Source: HyVt-443 sp964544655
GTDB lineage: Bacteria > Pseudomonadota > Gammaproteobacteria > Chromatiales > Chromatiaceae
NCBI GenBank assembly: GCA_964544655.1
Contig: CAZJCM010000051.1
Location: 1 to 16,111, forward strand
DNA length: 16,111 nt
Direction: 5' to 3'
The notes beneath the pieces are model-generated. The model was not told the DNA's origin, made no database searches, and saw only the letters and a list, made by a program, of their open reading frames with translations. Position numbers and translations under genes: made by a program. This document shows, piece after piece, positions 14,173 through 16,111 of this stretch (position 1 is the first letter of the stretch; each line of letters opens with the position of its first letter).

Positions 14173-15273
14173 ATGTCCAGAGCAACGTCGAACAACAAGA
14201 TCATCGTCGGTCTCTCGGGCGGAGTGGATTCCGCCGTGGCCGCCCTGCTGCTGCAACAGCAGGGATTCCAGGTGGAAGGCCTGTTCATGAAGAACTGGGA
14301 AGAGGACGACGAAGCCGGCTACTGCGCCGCGGCCGAGGATCTGGCCGATGCCAGCGCAGTGGCGGAACGGCTGCAGATCCCACTGCACACGGTCAACTTC
14401 TCCAGCGAATATTGGGACCGGGTGTTCGCCTACTTCCTGGCCGAGTACCAGGCCGGGCGGACCCCCAATCCGGACGTTCTCTGCAACCGGGAGATCAAGT
14501 TCAAGGCCTTTCTCGACCATGCCATCGGCCTCGGCGCCGCCGGCATCGCCACCGGGCACTACGCCCGTATCGAGCGAACGGCGGCCGGAACCCGCATGCT
14601 GCGGGCCAAGGACGAAAACAAGGATCAGACCTACTTCCTCTACATGCTCGGCCAGGCGCAACTCAGCCACGCCCGTTTCCCCCTTGGCGGTCTGGAGAAG
14701 CCCGAAGTGCGGCGCCTCGCCCGGCAGGCCGGATTCAGCAACAGCGAGAAAAAGGACAGCACCGGCATCTGTTTCATCGGGGAGCGTAAATTCCGTGATT
14801 TTCTCAGCCGCTACCTGCCCGCCAACCCCGGGCCCATCGAGACGCCGGAGGGCGAGCGGATCGGGCAGCACCAGGGGCTGATGTACTATACCCTGGGGCA
14901 GCGCAAAGGGCTGGGCATCGGCGGCCTGGCCGGGGCCGGCGAGGTGCCCTGGTTCGTGGTGGGCAAGGATCTGAAAAAAAACGTGCTGCTGGTGGCTCAG
15001 GGCCATGATCATCCACTGTTGCTGAAGCGCGCCCTCACCGCCAGTCAGCTGCATTGGGTGGCAGGCGAGCCGCCCGCCCTGCCCCTCCGCTGCAAGGCCC
15101 GCATCAGACACCGCCAGCCCCTGCAGCACTGCACATTGGAGAGGTTGCCCGATGACACCTTGCGGGTCCGGTTCGACCAGCCACAGCGCGCCGTCACACC
15201 GGGACAATCCGTTGTATTCTATCTCGATCAGGTCTGCCTTGGCGGCGGCATCATCGAGACTACCCATGAGTGA
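14173..15273 (+). CDS. mnmA: tRNA 2-thiouridine(34) synthase MnmA
   Basis: ATP-dependent thiolase that puts sulfur on U34 of tRNAs for Lys, Glu and Gln, using persulfide passed along the Tus relay or a direct donor. It has 366 residues (E. coli 368). The PP-loop SGGVDS is at 15-20, FMKNWEEDD at about 38-46, and the catalytic cysteines are C104 (NPDVLCN) and C200 (STGICFIGE). The start at 14173 matches the family; an upstream in-frame start at 14104 would overlap rluE. It is followed by hflD with three bases between. Confidence 0.97.
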   Translation: MSRATSNNKIIVGLSGGVDSAVAALLLQQQGFQVEGLFMKNWEEDDEAGYCAAAEDLADASAVAERLQIPLHTVNFSSEYWDRVFAYFLAEYQAGRTPNPDVLCNREIKFKAFLDHAIGLGAAGIATGHYARIERTAAGTRMLRAKDENKDQTYFLYMLGQAQLSHARFPLGGLEKPEVRRLARQAGFSNSEKKDSTGICFIGERKFRDFLSRYLPANPGPIETPEGERIGQHQGLMYYTLGQRKGLGIGGLAGAGEVPWFVVGKDLKKNVLLVAQGHDHPLLLKRALTASQLHWVAGEPPALPLRCKARIRHRQPLQHCTLERLPDDTLRVRFDQPQRAVTPGQSVVFYLDQVCLGGGIIETTHE

Positions 15274-15276
15274 ACC

Positions 15277-15918
15277 ATGAAAAACGAATCGGATCGCTGC
15301 ATCGCGCTGGCCGGCGTATTCCAGGCCGCCGAACTGGCGCGTCAGACCGCCTGGCAAGGACTGACCGATTCAACGGCACTGGAAGCCAGTATCCACAGCC
15401 TGTTCCAGGTCGATGCAGAATCGGTACCGGCGGTATACGGCGGTCTCAGCGGTGTCAAATTCGGCTTGAAGACGTTGCGCAACCAGCTGCAGGAAAAACA
15501 GACGCGGAACGTGGAGACCACCCGCTATGTGATCACCCTGTTGCACCTGGAAAAGAAGCTGGAAAAAAAGCCGCAGATGCTGGCACAGGTCGCGGAAGGC
15601 ATAGAGACCGCCGGCCGCCGGTTGGAGCACTTCAGCATGATGCACCCCAATATCCTGGCGGGACTGGCGGATACCTACGTCCAGACCATCAGCACCCTCA
15701 ACCCCCGCATCATGGTCAACGGCGCCCCGCTGCACCTGCAAAACCCGGAAAACATCAACCGCATCCGCACCCTGTTGCTGGCCGGCATTCGCTCCGCCAT
15801 GCTATGGCGGCAGTGCGGCGGCCGCCGGTTGCAGGTGATCCTGGGCCGCAAGCGGCTGCTGCACACGGTGAACCAGTTACTGCAGCAGTTATCGCCAGGC
15901 AGCGAGGATTGTGGCTGA
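15277..15918 (+). CDS. hflD: HflD lysogenization regulator homologue
   Basis: A 213-residue protein, the same length as E. coli HflD (YcfC). It is recognised by ALAGVFQAAELARQ at the N terminus, the YGGLSGVKFGL segment, RYVITLLHLEKKL and the C-terminal RIRTLLLAGIRSAMLWRQCGG block. In E. coli it lies between mnmA and purB and lowers lambda CII stability; its housekeeping role is uncertain. It lies three bases after mnmA with its binding site in the end of mnmA, indicating an operon. No purB is visible downstream within the window. Confidence 0.94.
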   Translation: MKNESDRCIALAGVFQAAELARQTAWQGLTDSTALEASIHSLFQVDAESVPAVYGGLSGVKFGLKTLRNQLQEKQTRNVETTRYVITLLHLEKKLEKKPQMLAQVAEGIETAGRRLEHFSMMHPNILAGLADTYVQTISTLNPRIMVNGAPLHLQNPENINRIRTLLLAGIRSAMLWRQCGGRRLQVILGRKRLLHTVNQLLQQLSPGSEDCG

Positions 15919-15928
15919 GCGGGACCAT

Positions 15929-15948
15929 CTGCGGCATGGATGCCGCAG
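15929..15948 (+). terminator. Stem-loop after hflD, possible terminator
   Basis: CTGCGGCA, loop TGGA, TGCCGCAG is a perfect 8-bp stem starting ten bases after the hflD stop. It has no T run, so it may be a weak or Rho-assisted end, or an RNA-stabilising hairpin. The rest of 15949-16076 shows no gene I can support. Confidence 0.4.
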
Positions 15949-16076
15949 TTGAGCGTACAGGGATGTATTCATAGCGTGTCTCGATCAGCTGCAACCCTTG
16001 TGCAGCCCATTGCCGTTCCGGTATGGCGTGATAAATCAAGAACAGTTCAGGCAGGTTCACTGCTGTCCCATAAACG

Positions 16077-16111
16077 CCCTCTCCCTCAGGGAGAGGGTTG
16101 GGGTGAGGGGA
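16077..16111 (+). repeat. Hairpin plus G-run repeat element, forward copy (P10), cut by the window end
   Basis: CCCTCTCCCT, one base, AGGGAGAGGG (16077-16097) is followed by TTGGGGTGAGGGGA. The 35 bases are identical to positions 3-37. The sequence ends inside the element, at the same tail where P1 continues into GATCAGAAAA. Confidence 0.9.

Noticed and set aside
15755..16060. Minus-strand frame whose first 35 codons look protein-like
   Set aside because: Most of it is antisense to hflD. The start would be a GTG with only a weak binding site, and I recognise no family. It could be the remnant of a gene cut by the repeat at 16077, but support is too thin.

Overview
The window is a piece of a GC-rich gammaproteobacterial draft genome. 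It holds the classic operon rimP-nusA-infB-rbfA-truB-rpsO-pnp, orthologues of sprT and rluE, and the mnmA-hflD pair. Protein resemblance suggests a gammaproteobacterium outside the enterics, perhaps a Chromatiales or sulfur-oxidiser-like lineage. That placement is an inference from general resemblance, not a search. Two runs of exactly 100 N (10764-10863, 11548-11647) show it is a scaffold joined across repeats.

Layout. Positions 1-110 hold a pair of inward-facing hairpin repeats. Positions 126-8978 are one minus-strand transcription unit: a promoter, a structured leader with two tandem terminators, then rimP, nusA, infB, rbfA, truB, rpsO and pnp, closed by a strong terminator. These genes serve ribosome maturation, transcription elongation and termination, translation initiation, tRNA modification and RNA decay. 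Next come a two-CBS-domain protein (minus), a 65-residue conserved-looking unknown (plus) and a convergent small membrane-anchored unknown (minus).

Positions 10411-11845 are the accessory part. Ten palindromes of the type CCCTCTCCC/GGGAGAGGG occur in the window, seven of them here. Two tandem arrays (236-bp and 123-bp units) each end in the same full-length repeat element fused to the 5' end of a DUF559 (Vsr-like fold) endonuclease gene. The first copy of that gene is intact and is flanked by inverted full-length elements. The second is a short truncated remnant. The paired elements at 1-110 look like the same arrangement with no gene inside. Together this looks like a nuclease-associated palindromic repeat family, comparable in layout to REP repeats with their RAYT transposases. 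It is the most interesting part of the window.

The right part (11912-15918) is ordinary plus-strand chromosome: sprT, a GAF-like/GGDEF diguanylate cyclase behind a candidate sigma-54 promoter, rluE, mnmA and hflD. The window ends at 16077-16111 in a 35-bp sequence identical to positions 3-37.
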